A stretch of 64,000 nucleotides of DNA, taken from positions 310,001 through 374,000 of the forward strand of contig JAJUPC010000038.1 of the NCBI GenBank assembly GCA_023614405.1. The letters run 5' to 3'. Origin of the DNA: Avena insularis (taxonomy: Eukaryota; Streptophyta; Magnoliopsida; Poales; Poaceae). Below, one piece after another: positions 1-11,492 of this stretch (its first letter is position 1; the number at the start of each line of letters is the position of its first letter). The position numbers and the translations under genes were made by a program. The notes under the pieces were generated by a model. It saw nothing but the letters and a program-made list of their open reading frames with translations, was not told the origin of the DNA and searched no databases.

Positions 1-951
1 TTGTGCACCCCTACAGGGTAAATCTTTCTGAAAGCCGTGTCCGCGGTTATGGACGACTTGGAGCACAGTTTCTCGATCATAGACAAGTATAACTAAAGTA
101 CCGCTTTTAATTTGACTAAGTACCTGACTAGTAAATAGTGCAACACTCATGGAATGGATAATAAAACTGCCAACGGATGGGGGGGTTGTTCGTCCGCTTC
201 CTCGTTGGTAAGCGAGGAGGAGGATGGATCTCAATATTATCATATAACATTGTTATTAATTCACGGACATCCGCTCATCTTTGGTTAGGCGGATGGTTAG
301 TTAGCAGTATCTATAGAATTGTTAGGTGTTATCTTTTGCTGCAATTGCGCCACCCTGTGTTGTGTCCCTTTAGAGGCATAAAGACTTGCCGAAAATTCTA
401 GGGTCTCACACGATAACTGTTTGATTCAGATGAACAGGTAAACTCGCAAGATGGATACTGGGTGGAGGAGACGGACGATGTGGGCAACGATCATTCGGTG
501 TAGAGATTCCGGGAACGGGGATCCGTGAGATCTGTGGGCGGGATGTGTTTATTTATGGGGCATCTTATGCCGATTTGCTTCTTATCCGCATTTCGGATCT
601 TGTTTTCCGCTCACCGATACTCGATGTTTGTTGTATGAGGAGATATCCTAAACTATTATATCTATCTAGGACATTTGGATCTTGCCGTATGGCGTTGCAA
701 TATTTATATTTCTTTTAGATGGAATGGCTCTGAGGACTGTTGTATGGTGGCTTGCATACATACTCATTTGTGTATGTAGTTGATCCCTTCGCCTGCCGAT
801 TACGCCGCTTGTTCTTGTCCCGATGTTTTGTAAATGGTTAGGACGGCCGAAAGGTCTACCTGTGAGTGGCATTTGGCCCCACCGTACTATTTTAACCATT
901 TCCGCTCATCCAGGCTTGTAACTAAGAGAGTAATTCACCGAGGTAGTTACA
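1..951 (+). mobile_element. LARD (Sukkula-like) LTR A, 3' part only
   Basis: This is the last ~950 bp of a long terminal repeat that begins outside the window. It aligns along its whole length with 7537-8484 and 15137-16087 and ends in GTAGTTACA, directly before a tRNA-Met primer site. The ~4.5 kb LTR, ~3 kb non-coding interior and Triticeae context match the published LARD Sukkula; the family name is an inference from architecture, not from a database match. Compared with LTR C, this copy has many 1-5 base differences, often at CAG or CTG sites. No gene is supported here; short ORFs are shadows. Confidence 0.75.
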
Positions 952-953
952 AT

Positions 954-966
954 TGGTATCAGAGCC
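954..966 (+). promoter_or_regulatory. Primer binding site (tRNA-iMet), LARD unit 1
   Basis: TGGTATCAGAGCC lies 2 nt after the LTR end. It is complementary to the 3' end of initiator methionine tRNA, the usual minus-strand primer of plant LTR retrotransposons. It fixes the LTR boundary and the plus orientation. Confidence 0.93.
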
Positions 967-2986
967 ATCCCGCCCTTCAGGGTCTCAGCCAAATGGTCGT
1001 TGTCAGTCTAGCAAATATTTTTGGTAGCTATGTATACTAGGGAAAAAAACGCGAGAGTAGGACTGCTTCCACTTTTCTTCTTACCCATCCACCACCCTTT
1101 TCTGGTAAGGAAGTGAAACGTTTTCAATCCTCTTCTAAAAATTCAAACTAGGATTCATGTGTTCTGGGTTTCCGTAGTACCATAGAAAGTGTGTGTGTGT
1201 GTAATTCCTTGTCTATCTGTTGCATCCAATTTGTTATCACAATCTGCCTTTGGTTATCAACTGTTGGTACATTCCATACGATGTGCTTTTGAAAACCGGC
1301 GCGATCTATCTGACTCCTTGTTAACCGGTGCCATCTTCTTAAGGGTGTTCTTCCTTCCAGCATGCTTTCACAGAATGTGGAGTTGCTAATCTCTACCTGA
1401 TAAGTGATTTTGCGCATCTATTGGTATTTTAATGCCGAAAAATGCGGAAAAATTTTCTTTGATACATCTGTGCTTCCACACTCCTTTTCAGTCATGTGTG
1501 AAACAGTATCTATGTCCCTTTTATCAGCATGTCCATGCTAACTCATTCTTTTTTCACCGGCGCTTAATCCTAGAGTTTCATTTCATCTCCAATTCTCTTG
1601 GGCTAATTACATAACATGTGTCGATCCGATGTTGGTGATTGTAATTTGGTTCTCAGCATAGCTATAGGACACTTATCATGAGTGGAATATGGAAAATGCT
1701 ATCAACGCTATCCTCCAAATGGTGACGGTTATCTCCTGTGATTTTGAGTACACCGTGATCATATCTATGCATATTCAAGCATCTTTGGCAATCCGGAGTT
1801 TCCCAAGGCACTACGGCTCTATCATCATCCATCATGCGCACATCTTTTGAACCCCATATCTCGCACAATTCTCCGGATACGAGGGAATTGCATCTTTTTC
1901 CTCGATAGCTTTGCTTAAGGTATGAGCTATCATCGGTTCTTATCCAAGATCTCTTTATCTTTGTAACCGTGATCCGATCGACAATGTGAACGGTGGCATT
2001 TCTGTTCTCTTCCAAGGACCAGATAATCTATTCTTCCAAAGGCATCTTATTCAACACGAACCCGTGCTCTTATTATTGATCTTTCTAAGAGCGTTGAGCT
2101 CGGAAGTGTTCGAGCATTTGTTCGCTTTCTCGCTTTTGAACTTGGTATTCGGGAATATCCTGTTAATCCATGGTGGTATATGTTGATAATATGCTTGCCT
2201 ATTCGATATCAATGGAAGGACATGGAAGATCATCTGTCTCTTTCTCTCAAGCTTCGTGAGCACCGCAGGTGCAAAGTCTCAAAGTGAGAATTCGACTTTT
2301 GAAGTCACCTATCTCGCCACGCCCTTCATACGCTAAATACATCACTTCAACTCTGGAATTAGCAAGTCCATTGTTAATTCCATCTTCCATCTTCAATCAA
2401 ACCTAGAGTTATTCCTTGTTGGCAAGTTATCATCGTCGTTCCGCTAAAGATTTTCCTCAAGACCGCTAAACCTCTCTCAATATTTTCAAGAACAACAGGG
2501 AGTTCTTTTCACCTCTATCTCGTCAAGTGATCTTTTGAAACCCTCTCGTTCTATCATCTACGCTCAATCCACCGGAGGCCATGAAGATTTTTCAGATCTT
2601 TTGTAATCCTTAGGTGCAAGTGGTGCTATCTTTTTCTATATCTGTGGAATCTTGCAGTTGTCTCCGTGATCTTCCTTCATATCTTTCCGGTGGTTGGTTA
2701 CTTATGACATGACGACAACATCATCATCTTTATCTATCTATGAATCTGGCGAATCGTTTGCATCTATCCTTGTTTTCTAACGAAGTTCCATGAGTTATTG
2801 TCAATACCTTCAGTCTGTTTCGGTAGTTGGGTTGCATGGTTTTCTTATTCATGTGCAGAGTAATGCTTTGAGTGCGGGATGGAGTAGCTACCATACCACT
2901 ACTCTTATCATTCGCTCTCGTACATTGAATTGGTGAATTAATGTGATTTCACTCATTCCACGGAAGATAGAAGTGGCCTTTATCCC

Positions 2987-3385
2987 TTGATACTTTTACT
3001 TCCGTCCTTGTTTTTCCGGAGTGCTCTCTCGAAGAAAGTAATCAATAATCTCTTGTTGGTGGTCTGTCTATTCCAGATGGAGCAAAATCTTCAATTATCT
3101 GGTGGAAACAAACGCAAACTCCTTTCATTCCTCGTCTTTTTACCGATGCTCGACATCCCCAAACAAGATGAAAGGAAACTATTTCTCTCTTTTTCTGTGG
3201 TAAAGCCAATTATGGTTGAGGCCATCAGCCGCAAATCTATTGCGTTAGCCTCAAGGCTAAAGAAAGCAATAAGTATCTCTACAATAAACTCCAGATCCTC
3301 CATATTCTTTGCTTCTCGGGATTCCACCATGATCTGGCTTCACATCCGTCTCTGGAAGTTATATCCGCGCACCTCAATTCCGTGA
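2987..3385 (+). CDS. Doubtful 132-codon ORF in LARD interior 1
   Basis: An open frame of 132 codons starts with ATG and recurs at 10535-10933 with two amino-acid changes (F to S, and P to A at the last codon). I recognise no domain. The N-terminal ~30 residues are hydrophobic (runs of Leu, Val, Phe) and the rest is basic and Ser/Ile-rich. The opposite strand is also open across 3091-3330. Both copies come from one recent duplication, so their agreement is not evidence of selection. Most likely a chance ORF in non-coding RNA. Confidence 0.12.
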   Translation: MILLLPSLFFRSALSKKVINNLLLVVCLFQMEQNLQLSGGNKRKLLSFLVFLPMLDIPKQDERKLFLSFSVVKPIMVEAISRKSIALASRLKKAISISTINSRSSIFFASRDSTMIWLHIRLWKLYPRTSIP

Positions 3386-3906
3386 TCCTTTGGGTCTTAC
3401 CGACGCAACAAGAATCTAATCGGACGATGTCTAACTAAATCTTTCTGTTGATATCAAGGGACTCTATTGTTTGAAGGCAATATTGTTTCCGAACTTCATT
3501 TCTCAAATCCGAGAGAAGATACGATGCTATTATCATAGTGGTTCAAAACCTATCCAATCTAGCTCTTTTTCTTCCGGCGAGACAAAGATTCATCCTCTCT
3601 AGTATCGGTAAATCTTTAATCTTGACGGTGTGTTTTTCTTTATCCATGATACATCATCTTGTCCTTTCTTTCACAAGTGGTTCTATTCTCTTATCATGTT
3701 TCTTGATAAAACCGAAGCTATGTCCATCCTATCCTTCTTGTCTCACGACAATCCTACAATTCTTCTAATCCGTTGTTCTTGAAGCAAAACGCAAGACTCG
3801 CAGCAAGTCTAGCAAGTTTTTTTTCCCGTTGTTCATCAACTTGGGAACGTGAGGGTCACCTTCGTTCGAACACCCGCCTCTCCTTGTGTTGTTTTCCTTT
3901 TCCTAG

Positions 3907-3944
3907 GAATCTCGGGGCGAGATTCTTGTTTTGTGGGGGAGAGT
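3907..3944 (+). promoter_or_regulatory. Pre-PPT hairpin and polypurine tract, LARD unit 1
   Basis: A perfect inverted repeat with 8-bp arms (GAATCTCG / CGAGATTC, 3-nt loop) occupies 3907-3925. It is followed after a T-rich stretch by the purine run GTGGGGGAGAG, which primes plus-strand synthesis, and then the LTR at 3945. The hairpin ends exactly 19 nt before the LTR, the same spacing as in the chromovirus at 60771-60809 and in the minus-strand family at 20451-20489. In the chromovirus the same bases encode the C-terminus of Pol; here there is no ORF. Confidence 0.8.
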
Positions 3945-4712
3945 TGTAGCATCCCAATTGTCTAACAATTGCAATGCTACTAGCCTAGCTTATATAATGG
4001 CTACTTCCTACATATAATTGTTGCATCATAATTATATCATGCTCATGTCATCATGCCACCTTGCATTTGAGCATCATATAAAACCCTTTTCAATTTGGAT
4101 CTCCTCTCATATGCATTACTAATTGTATTTGCCTCTTGATATTGTATTTGGTTATTGATATATTGTTTAAATGCCCAAGTTGAGTTGGGGGCATATCTTT
4201 TATTCCACTCCACTACCCTTTCTTTCACCACCTTATAATTCCACCATTCCACCATATGTGAGCATTGCATTTTATTTGGGTTTATCTCTAGCTCATGTTG
4301 TTTGGAATGGACTCTTTTCCACTCTACCTGCTTCCATATGGAATGATATGGGAAGGTTGTTCATGTTGGAATATTTTGAGGATAATATGCACATAGTGGA
4401 ATTTACACACTAGCATGTCCAAAATATTTTCAAATATGGTCATCTCCATTCACTCCACATGGAACATTCCTTCAATCATTAGCTTGGCCCTTACTCCATC
4501 TTTTAAGGATGCACATAATAAATGCCATGAGATTTTATTTTGTTTTCACAAGATTAACACATGGCATTAAATACTTGCATGGGCCATGCAACCTTCTCCA
4601 TCTTTTGTCCTCCTTGTTTATATTTGTTTTTTTTGAGTGAATCATCCTCTATCCCTCTCTACCACTCCTTTTGCTTGATCTAGTTTGGTCTTGCTAAAAA
4701 GTCACCACCACA

Positions 4713-4732
4713 TCTCTCTCTCTCTCTCTCTA
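4713..4732 (+). repeat. (TC)n microsatellite in LTR B
   Basis: A pure TC run of about 10 units. The matching site in LTR C (about 12260-12276) is a few bases shorter, so it is a polymorphic marker between copies. Confidence 0.9.
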
Positions 4733-7542
4733 ATCCTCTCTCCAACACCTAACACCTCATCTAAAACCTAAACCTAGCTTCCTCTCTTCCTAACCCTAAA
4801 CCTATCTACCATACCACACCCTCTCTCTAATCCCTTCCTCTATGCCATGCAGGCCCCACCTAGCTACCTTCCACCCCCAACCCTAACCAAAAACCCTTAC
4901 CCGAGCCTCTCCATCCTAACCTAGCTATCTACCCCCTCCCTCTAACCCTAGCTCTAACCGAGCCTCCCTCTCCCTCTCTTCCTGCCGTGCGACCCCACCA
5001 GCCCGAGTCCGCCTGCCTTGCCCTCTCCCTGGCCCACTTGCCATGCTCCTGCTCTGCCCAAGCCGAGCCCCAGCTCCTGCACGTGAGGAGGAGGAGGAAG
5101 AAAAGGTCCCGAGCCACCTTTTTGCCCTTCCCCGCTCCCACACGGCACCCACGCCCTCTCCCTCGCCTTATACTTTTCCCCACGCCTCCTCTCTCTCTCG
5201 CCAGATCCACCCCAGAACCCCTGCCTCTCCCCTCCTTCTTCTCACCGACGCCAACTCCTCTCGCCGGTCACCGCCAGTACCTCCGCCGTCTCTTCGTTCC
5301 AGCCAGCAAGTGCGTCGTCGAGGTGGTCGAGGAGACCAGGGAGGCTCCCCTTCTTCGCCCTGTACGTGCAAGCGAGGAGGAGGAGAACCAGATCCACCAG
5401 AACCATCACCGCGCCGCCGAAACCCTAACTCCGGCCGGCCTCCTACTACGTCGACGATCGATCGCTCTGCTGCCCGAACCACCACCATCAACAGCTTCGT
5501 GGTAAGCCATACTCTCTCCCTGACATCCTCGCCGTCCTCGACGTTGTTCGTCGCACTGCGTGCGTCTGTCGGCACTCTCGCGTCGCCGAGCACATGCGTC
5601 TGCACACCTCCACGACACGAACCACTCATCTAGCCGCCCATCCCCCTCCTAGCAACGTCCCAAGACTTACCGTTGGTCGCCGCCTCACAAGACGCCAGGT
5701 CCCGGGTTCGAGTCCTCGATCCGTGCCGCGCGCAGACCTGCCGCCAGACGGTGGAGAAGATCCACAGTACCTAGCGCCGTTTTGCAAATAGCCCCTCTGT
5801 TTTTCTCGCGCTCAACCCGCGGTCCCGCCGACCCCACCTGCCATTGTGTGCTTTTGCAAAGCACTGCCAGTTTTAACTCTCAACCCGCTCCATCGCGTCC
5901 CGCTTGTCACCATCGGGTTTAGTCGTCACACGTGGGCCGTAGCCACCGGGCCCATCTGTCACCCTCTGTGGCTAGGAAGCGCCATGGTGAGAAAATAATT
6001 CCTGCACGCCGCGGACCCGCGAGGCTGCCGGCCCCACCTGTCAGCCTCTTGGTCTAGCTCACCATGTGAGAAAACCCTCTCACAGCTGTGTCGCCTGGCA
6101 GAGCTGGCCCACCTATCGGTGGCTCGGGCTAGCACTGGGCTGGGTGTAAAAAGTAGTTCTGGTTTTCTGTTTTGTTTTAACTTTTCAAATTTGTTTTAAA
6201 TTTAAATTCAAATCTGTTTTTAAATAACTTTTGAAATATAATTCCAAATTCAACATATGATATATGTTTTGAAATCAGAAAAATGTGAGGATTTCATATT
6301 AGCCCTTCAAAATATATTTTGAACACTTTAGATTTCGAGTTGATTAAAATTACAATAAAATGCCCTTTTTCTTAATTAATTAATAACTTTTGTTTTATAA
6401 CTCCGAATTTGACAAATAATATATCTAAATCGACGAGCCCGTTCTATCTATGCATTCCATGTTCTGAATTGCAGCATGCATCATGTAAATATAAAGTATA
6501 CAGCAACTTATTTGAGGATAAAAGGTGACTAAAACGCCATAAAATGCTTTATTCTTGTACTCCACACCTCACCCATGCCATGCTACATTATTGCCATGCA
6601 AATTGTGCATCATTCATCATGGCATGATTGTTTGCTTGTCGCATTTTAATTCATATGCTTGTGCACTTTATTTATGTTGGCCCTTGTTTGTTTGGTTCTT
6701 CTTCGAATAGACGCGAAAGGGGGATATATCAAGAAACCGTGAGCACTACCAGATCCGCCCTCGCTTCAACTGAGCTGCCGTGCAAGCACTACCACATGCT
6801 TGCATACATATAGTACCTATAGCCTCTATCTTATTCTTGCATCATTGAGTCGCGATTGCATTAAACTGAATCCCAAGTACTGCATAGCCTTTACTTTTAA
6901 ACCCCACCGAAGCTTGTTCCTCCATCTCATGAGCCATTACTACAGGAGTTGTTTGAGCCATGCGGGTCATAGAACAGCATGGGTAGGGTATGTGAGTGTC
7001 TGATGGATAACAAGGTACCTATACAACTTAACCTGAGTAGCAATGGGATAACTAATGACAGTGGCACCGGTGGGCAATATCTGCTATTTGGTTCTTCATG
7101 CTCACTTGTGTCCCGTAGGACCCCGAGTACTTGATTCCTGTTCCTTGAATATTCAAGCTTATTCACATCCGGAGGCTTATGAACCCCCGAGCTTGATTCA
7201 TTCTTATTTCTTGGGGCCACAAGTAGTTTGGGGCTTTATTACTATCCTGTACTTATGCCATGCTTTACTGCTTCATTTAAGATTGTGCGAGGAGCACCTG
7301 TACTGTTTTGGATGCGGACTGTTTTCGCGGTATCGACAAGCCTAGTCACACTTTCGGGTTCCCAGTCGTTTACAGCCATTGACGCAAACCTTGAGTCCAT
7401 CTCGAGCCGCCAACTTCGCTATGGTAGCTTAATGGGGTGGCCCCTGAAATATTTCTGAATCTGTGATCGCTTTGTCGTGAATGCCTCGTTGGGTTTTGAT
7501 TTGGTTTTTCCGAGGTTGATCAAGTGTGTTGTTATTTGTGCA

Positions 7543-7589
7543 CCCCTCGCAGGTAAATCTTTCTGAAAGCCGTGTCCACGGTTATGGAC
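7543..7589 (+). other. Conserved structured LTR block, LARD LTR B
   Basis: The block runs from an imperfect CCCCTnGCAGG through CTTTCtGAAAG to GTCC...GGTTATGGAC. The same block lies at 8-54 and 15142-15188 in the other LARD LTRs, on the minus strand at 17570-17617 and 22324-22372, and in diverged form at 53961-54012 and 63220-63271. It sits ~895-899 bp before the LARD LTR end in all three copies. Function unknown; it could act in the RNA leader or in RNA dimerisation. Confidence 0.75.
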
Positions 7590-8486
7590 GACTTGGAGCA
7601 CAGTTTCTCGATCATAGACAAGTATAACTAAAGTACCGCTTTTAATTTGACTAAGTACCTGACTAGTAAATAGTGCAACACTCATGGAATGGATAATAAA
7701 ACTGCCAACGGATGGGGTCATTGTCATTCGCTTCCTCCTTGGTAAGCGAGGAGGAGGATGGATCTGTTATTATCAAGTTATAATCATGTTGTTATTATTC
7801 ACGGACATCCGCTATCTTTGGTTAGGCGGATGGTTAGCGAGTATCTATAGAATTGTTAGGTGTTATCTTTTGCTGCAATTGCGTCACCCTGTTGTGTCCC
7901 TTTAGAGGCATAAAGACTTGCCGAAAATTCTAGGGTCTCACACGATAATTGTTTGATTCAGATGAACAGGTAAACTCGCAAGATGTATACTGGGTGGAGG
8001 AGACGGACGATGTGGGCAACGATCATTCAGTGTAGAGATTCCGGGAACGGGGATCCGTGAGATATGTGGGCGGGATGTGTTTATTTATGGGGCATCTTAT
8101 GCCGATTTGCTTCTTATCCGTACTCGGATCTTGTTTTCCGCTTCCGCCTGACACTCTGATGTTTGTTGTATGAGGAGATATCCTAAACTATTATATCTAT
8201 CTAGGACATTTGGATCTTGCCGTATGGCGTTGCAATATTTCTATTTCTTTTAGATGGAATGGCTCTAAGGACTGTTGTATGGTGGCTTGCATACATACTC
8301 ATTTGTGTATATAGTTGATCCCTTCGCGCCGATTACGTCGCTCGTTCTTGTCCCGATGTTTTGGAAATGGTTAGGACGGCCGAAAGGACTACCTGTGAGT
8401 GGCATTTGGCCCCACCGTACTATTTTAACCATTTCCGCTCATCCAGGCTTGTAACTAAGAGCGTAATTCACCGAGGTAGTTACAAT

Positions 8487-8499
8487 TGGTATCAGAGCC
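8487..8499 (+). promoter_or_regulatory. Primer binding site (tRNA-iMet), LARD unit 2
   Basis: TGGTATCAGAGCC again follows the LTR end after 2 nt, identical to the site at 954-966. Confidence 0.93.
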
Positions 8500-10534
8500 A
8501 TCCCGCCCTTCAGGGTCTCAGCCAAATGGTCGTTGTCAGTCTAGCAAATATTTTTGGTAGCTATGTATACTAGGGAAAACAAAGCGAGAGTAGGATTGCT
8601 TCCACTTTTCTTCTTTCCATCCACCACCCTTTCGTAAGGAAGTGAAACGTTTTCTAGCCTCTTCTAAATATTCAAACGTGGATTCTCGTGGTCTGGGTTT
8701 CCGTAGTACCATAGAAAGTGAGTGTGTGTGTGTAATTCCTTGTCTATCTGTTGCATCCAATTTGTTATCACAATCTGCCTTTGGTTATCAACTGTTGGTA
8801 CATTCCATACTGACAGGCTTTTGAAAACCGGCGCGATCTATCTGACTCCTTGTTAACCGGTGCCATCTTCTTAAGGGTGTTCTTCCTTCCAGCATGCTTT
8901 CACAGAATGTGGAGTTGCTAATCTCTACCTGATAAGTGATTTTATGATCTATTGGTATTTTAATGCCGAAAAATGTGGAAAAATTTTCTTTGATACATCT
9001 GTGCTTCCACACTCCTTTTCAGTCATGTGTGAAACAGTATCTATCTCCCTTTTATCAGCATGTCCATGCTAACTCATTCTTTTTCACCGGCGCTTAATCC
9101 TAGAGTTTCATTTCATCTCCAATTCTCTTGGGCTAATTACATAACATGTGTCGATCCGATGTTGGTGATTGTAATTTGGTTCTCAGCATAGCTATAGGAC
9201 ACTTATCATGAGTGGAATATGGAAAATGCTATCAACGCTATCCTCCAAATGGTGACGGTTATCTCCTGTGATTTTGAGTACACCGTGATCATATCTATGC
9301 ATATTCAAGCATCTTTGGCAATCCGGAGTTTCCCAAGGCACTACGGCGGTCTATCATCTGTCCATCATGCTGCACATCTTTTTGAACCCCATATCTACAC
9401 AATTCTCCTAGATACGAGGAAATTCCATCTTTTCGTCTCTGATAGCTTTGCTTAAGGTATGAGCTATCATCGGTTCTTATCCAAGATCTCTTTATCTTTG
9501 TAACCGGTGATCCGATCGACAATGTGAACCAGGTGGCATTTCCTGTTCTCTTCCGAAGGACCAGATAATCTATTCTTCCAGTGCATCTTCTTCAACACGA
9601 ACCCGTGCTCTTATTATTGATCTTTCTAAGAGCGTTGAGCTCAGGAAGTGTTCGAGCATTTGTTCGTTTCTCTCGCCTTTTGAACTTGGTATTCTGGGAA
9701 TATCCTGTTAATCCATGGTGGTATATGTTGATAATATGCTTGCCTATTCGATATCAATGGAAGGACATGGAAGATCATCTGTGTCTCTTTCTCTCAAGCT
9801 TCGTGAGCACTGCCTGTGTGCAAAGTCTCAAAGTGAGAATTCTGACTTTTTGAAGTCACCTATCTCGGCCACGTCCTTCTTCTAAATACATCACTTCAAC
9901 TCTGGAATCAGCAAGTCCATTGTTAATTCCATCTTCCATCTTCAATCAAACCTAGAGTTATTCCTTGTTGGCAAGTTATCATCGTCGTTCCGCTAAAGAT
10001 TTTCCTCAAGACCGCTAAACCTCTCTCAATCTTTTCAAGAACAACAGGAGTTCTTTTCACCTCTATCTCGTCAAGTGATCTTTTGAAACCCTCTCGTTCT
10101 ATCATCTACGCTCAATCCACCGGAGGCCATGAAGATTTTTCAGATCTTTTGTAATCCTTAGGTGCAAGTGGTGCTATCTTTTTCTATATCTGTGGAATCT
10201 TGCAGTTGTCTCCGTGATCTTCCTTCATATCTTTCCGGTGGCTGGTTACTTATGACATGACGACAACATCATCATCTTTATCTATCTATGAATCCGGCGA
10301 ATCGTTTGCATCTATCCTTGTTTTCTAACGAAGTTCCATGAGTTATTGTCAATACCTTTAGTCTGTTTCGGTAGTTGGGTTGCATGGTTTTCTTATTCAG
10401 GTGCGGAGTAATGCTTTGAGTGCGGGATGGAGTAGCTACCATACCACTACTCTTATCATTCGCTCTCGTACATTGAATTGGTGAATTAATGTGATTTCAC
10501 TCATTCCACGGAAGATAGAAGTGGCCTTTATCCC

Positions 10535-10933
10535 TTGATACTTTTACTTCCGTCCTTGTTTTTCCGGAGTGCTCTCTCGAAGAAAGTAATCAATAATCTC
10601 TTGTTGGTGGTTTGTCTATTCCAGATGGAGCAAAATCTTCAATTATCTGGTGGAAACAAACGCAAACTCCTTTCATTCCTCGTCTTTTTACCGATGCTCG
10701 ACATCCCCAAACAAGATGAAAGGAAACTATCTCTCTCTTTTTCTGTGGTAAAGCCAATTATGGTTGAGGCCATCAGCCGCAAATCTATTGCGTTAGCCTC
10801 AAGGCTAAAGAAAGCAATAAGTATCTCTACAATAAACTCCAGATCCTCCATATTCTTTGCTTCTCGGGATTCCACCATGATCTGGCTTCACATCCGTCTC
10901 TGGAAGTTATATCCGCGCACCTCAATTGCGTGA
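10535..10933 (+). CDS. Doubtful 132-codon ORF in LARD interior 2
   Basis: Second copy of the ORF at 2987-3385 with two residue changes. Same hydrophobic start and basic remainder; no recognised domain. Low confidence that it is translated. Confidence 0.12.
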   Translation: MILLLPSLFFRSALSKKVINNLLLVVCLFQMEQNLQLSGGNKRKLLSFLVFLPMLDIPKQDERKLSLSFSVVKPIMVEAISRKSIALASRLKKAISISTINSRSSIFFASRDSTMIWLHIRLWKLYPRTSIA

Positions 10934-11454
10934 TCCTTTGGGTCTTACCGACGCAACAAGAATCTAATCCGACGATGTCTAACTAAATCTTTCTGTTGAT
11001 ATCAAGGGACTCTATTGTTTGAAGGCAATATTGTTTCCGAACTTCATTTCTCAAATCCGAGAGAAGATACGATGCTATTGTCATAGTGGTTCAAAACCTA
11101 TCCAATCTAGCTCTTTTTCTTCCGGCGAGACAAAGATTCATCCTCTCTAGTATCGGTAAATCTTTAATCTTGACGGTGTTTTTTTCTTTATCCATGATAC
11201 ATCATCTTGTCCTTTCTTTCACAAGTGGTTCTATTCTCTTATCATGTTTCTTGAGAAAACCGAAGCTATGTCCATCCTATCCTTCTTGTCTCACGACAAT
11301 CCTACAATTCTTCTAATCCGTTGTTCTTGAAGCAAAACGCAAGACTCGCAGCAAGTCTAGCAAGTTTTTTTTCCCGTTGTTCATCAACTTGGGAACATGA
11401 GGGTCACCTTCGTTCGAACACCCGCCTCTCCTTGTGTTGTTTTCCTTTTCCTAG

Positions 11455-11492
11455 GAATCTCGGGGCGAGATTCTTGTTTTGTGGGGGAGAGT
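11455..11492 (+). promoter_or_regulatory. Pre-PPT hairpin and polypurine tract, LARD unit 2
   Basis: The 8-bp-arm inverted repeat at 11455-11473, 19 nt before the LTR, and the GTGGGGGAGAG tract are identical to those of unit 1. Confidence 0.8.

Larger units (their letters stand above)
952..3944 (+). mobile_element. LARD interior 1, non-coding
   Basis: A 2,993-bp interior lies between the PBS and the polypurine tract. I see no Gag zinc knuckle, protease DTG/DSG, RT, RNase H or integrase motif in any frame, so the element cannot have moved by its own proteins. The interior repeats as 8485-11492. Identity between copies is uneven: from about 2380 onward they are nearly identical, while the first ~1.4 kb differs by many tiny indels. 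The published idea for LARDs is that a conserved, structured non-coding RNA is packaged by proteins of a relative; that role here is inferred. Confidence 0.8.
3945..8484 (+). mobile_element. LARD LTR B, complete (4,540 bp), shared by both units
   Basis: The LTR begins TGTAGCATCCC just after a polypurine tract and ends GTTACA just before a PBS, so it is the 3' LTR of unit 1 and the 5' LTR of unit 2. Sub-regions: AT-rich 3945-4690; a (TC)n run and CT-rich leader 4700-4980; a GC-rich block with long but unsupported ORFs on both strands 4980-5790; an AT-rich block 6180-6480; then a 3' section homologous to the minus-strand LTR family at 16629. The GC-rich block differs from LTR C by many small changes. 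No reliable TATA box was identified. Confidence 0.85.
8485..11492 (+). mobile_element. LARD interior 2, non-coding
   Basis: A 3,008-bp second copy of the interior at 952-3944, with the same boundaries and no gag or pol motifs. It repeats the 132-codon ORF (10535-10933) and the end structures. The 3' two-thirds is almost identical to interior 1, which points to recent origin of the tandem by duplication or unequal recombination. Confidence 0.8.

Noticed and set aside
4755..4890. Telomere-like CCCTAAACC motifs
   Set aside because: Short, degenerate and inside an LTR repeated at 12300-12450; not an interstitial telomere array.
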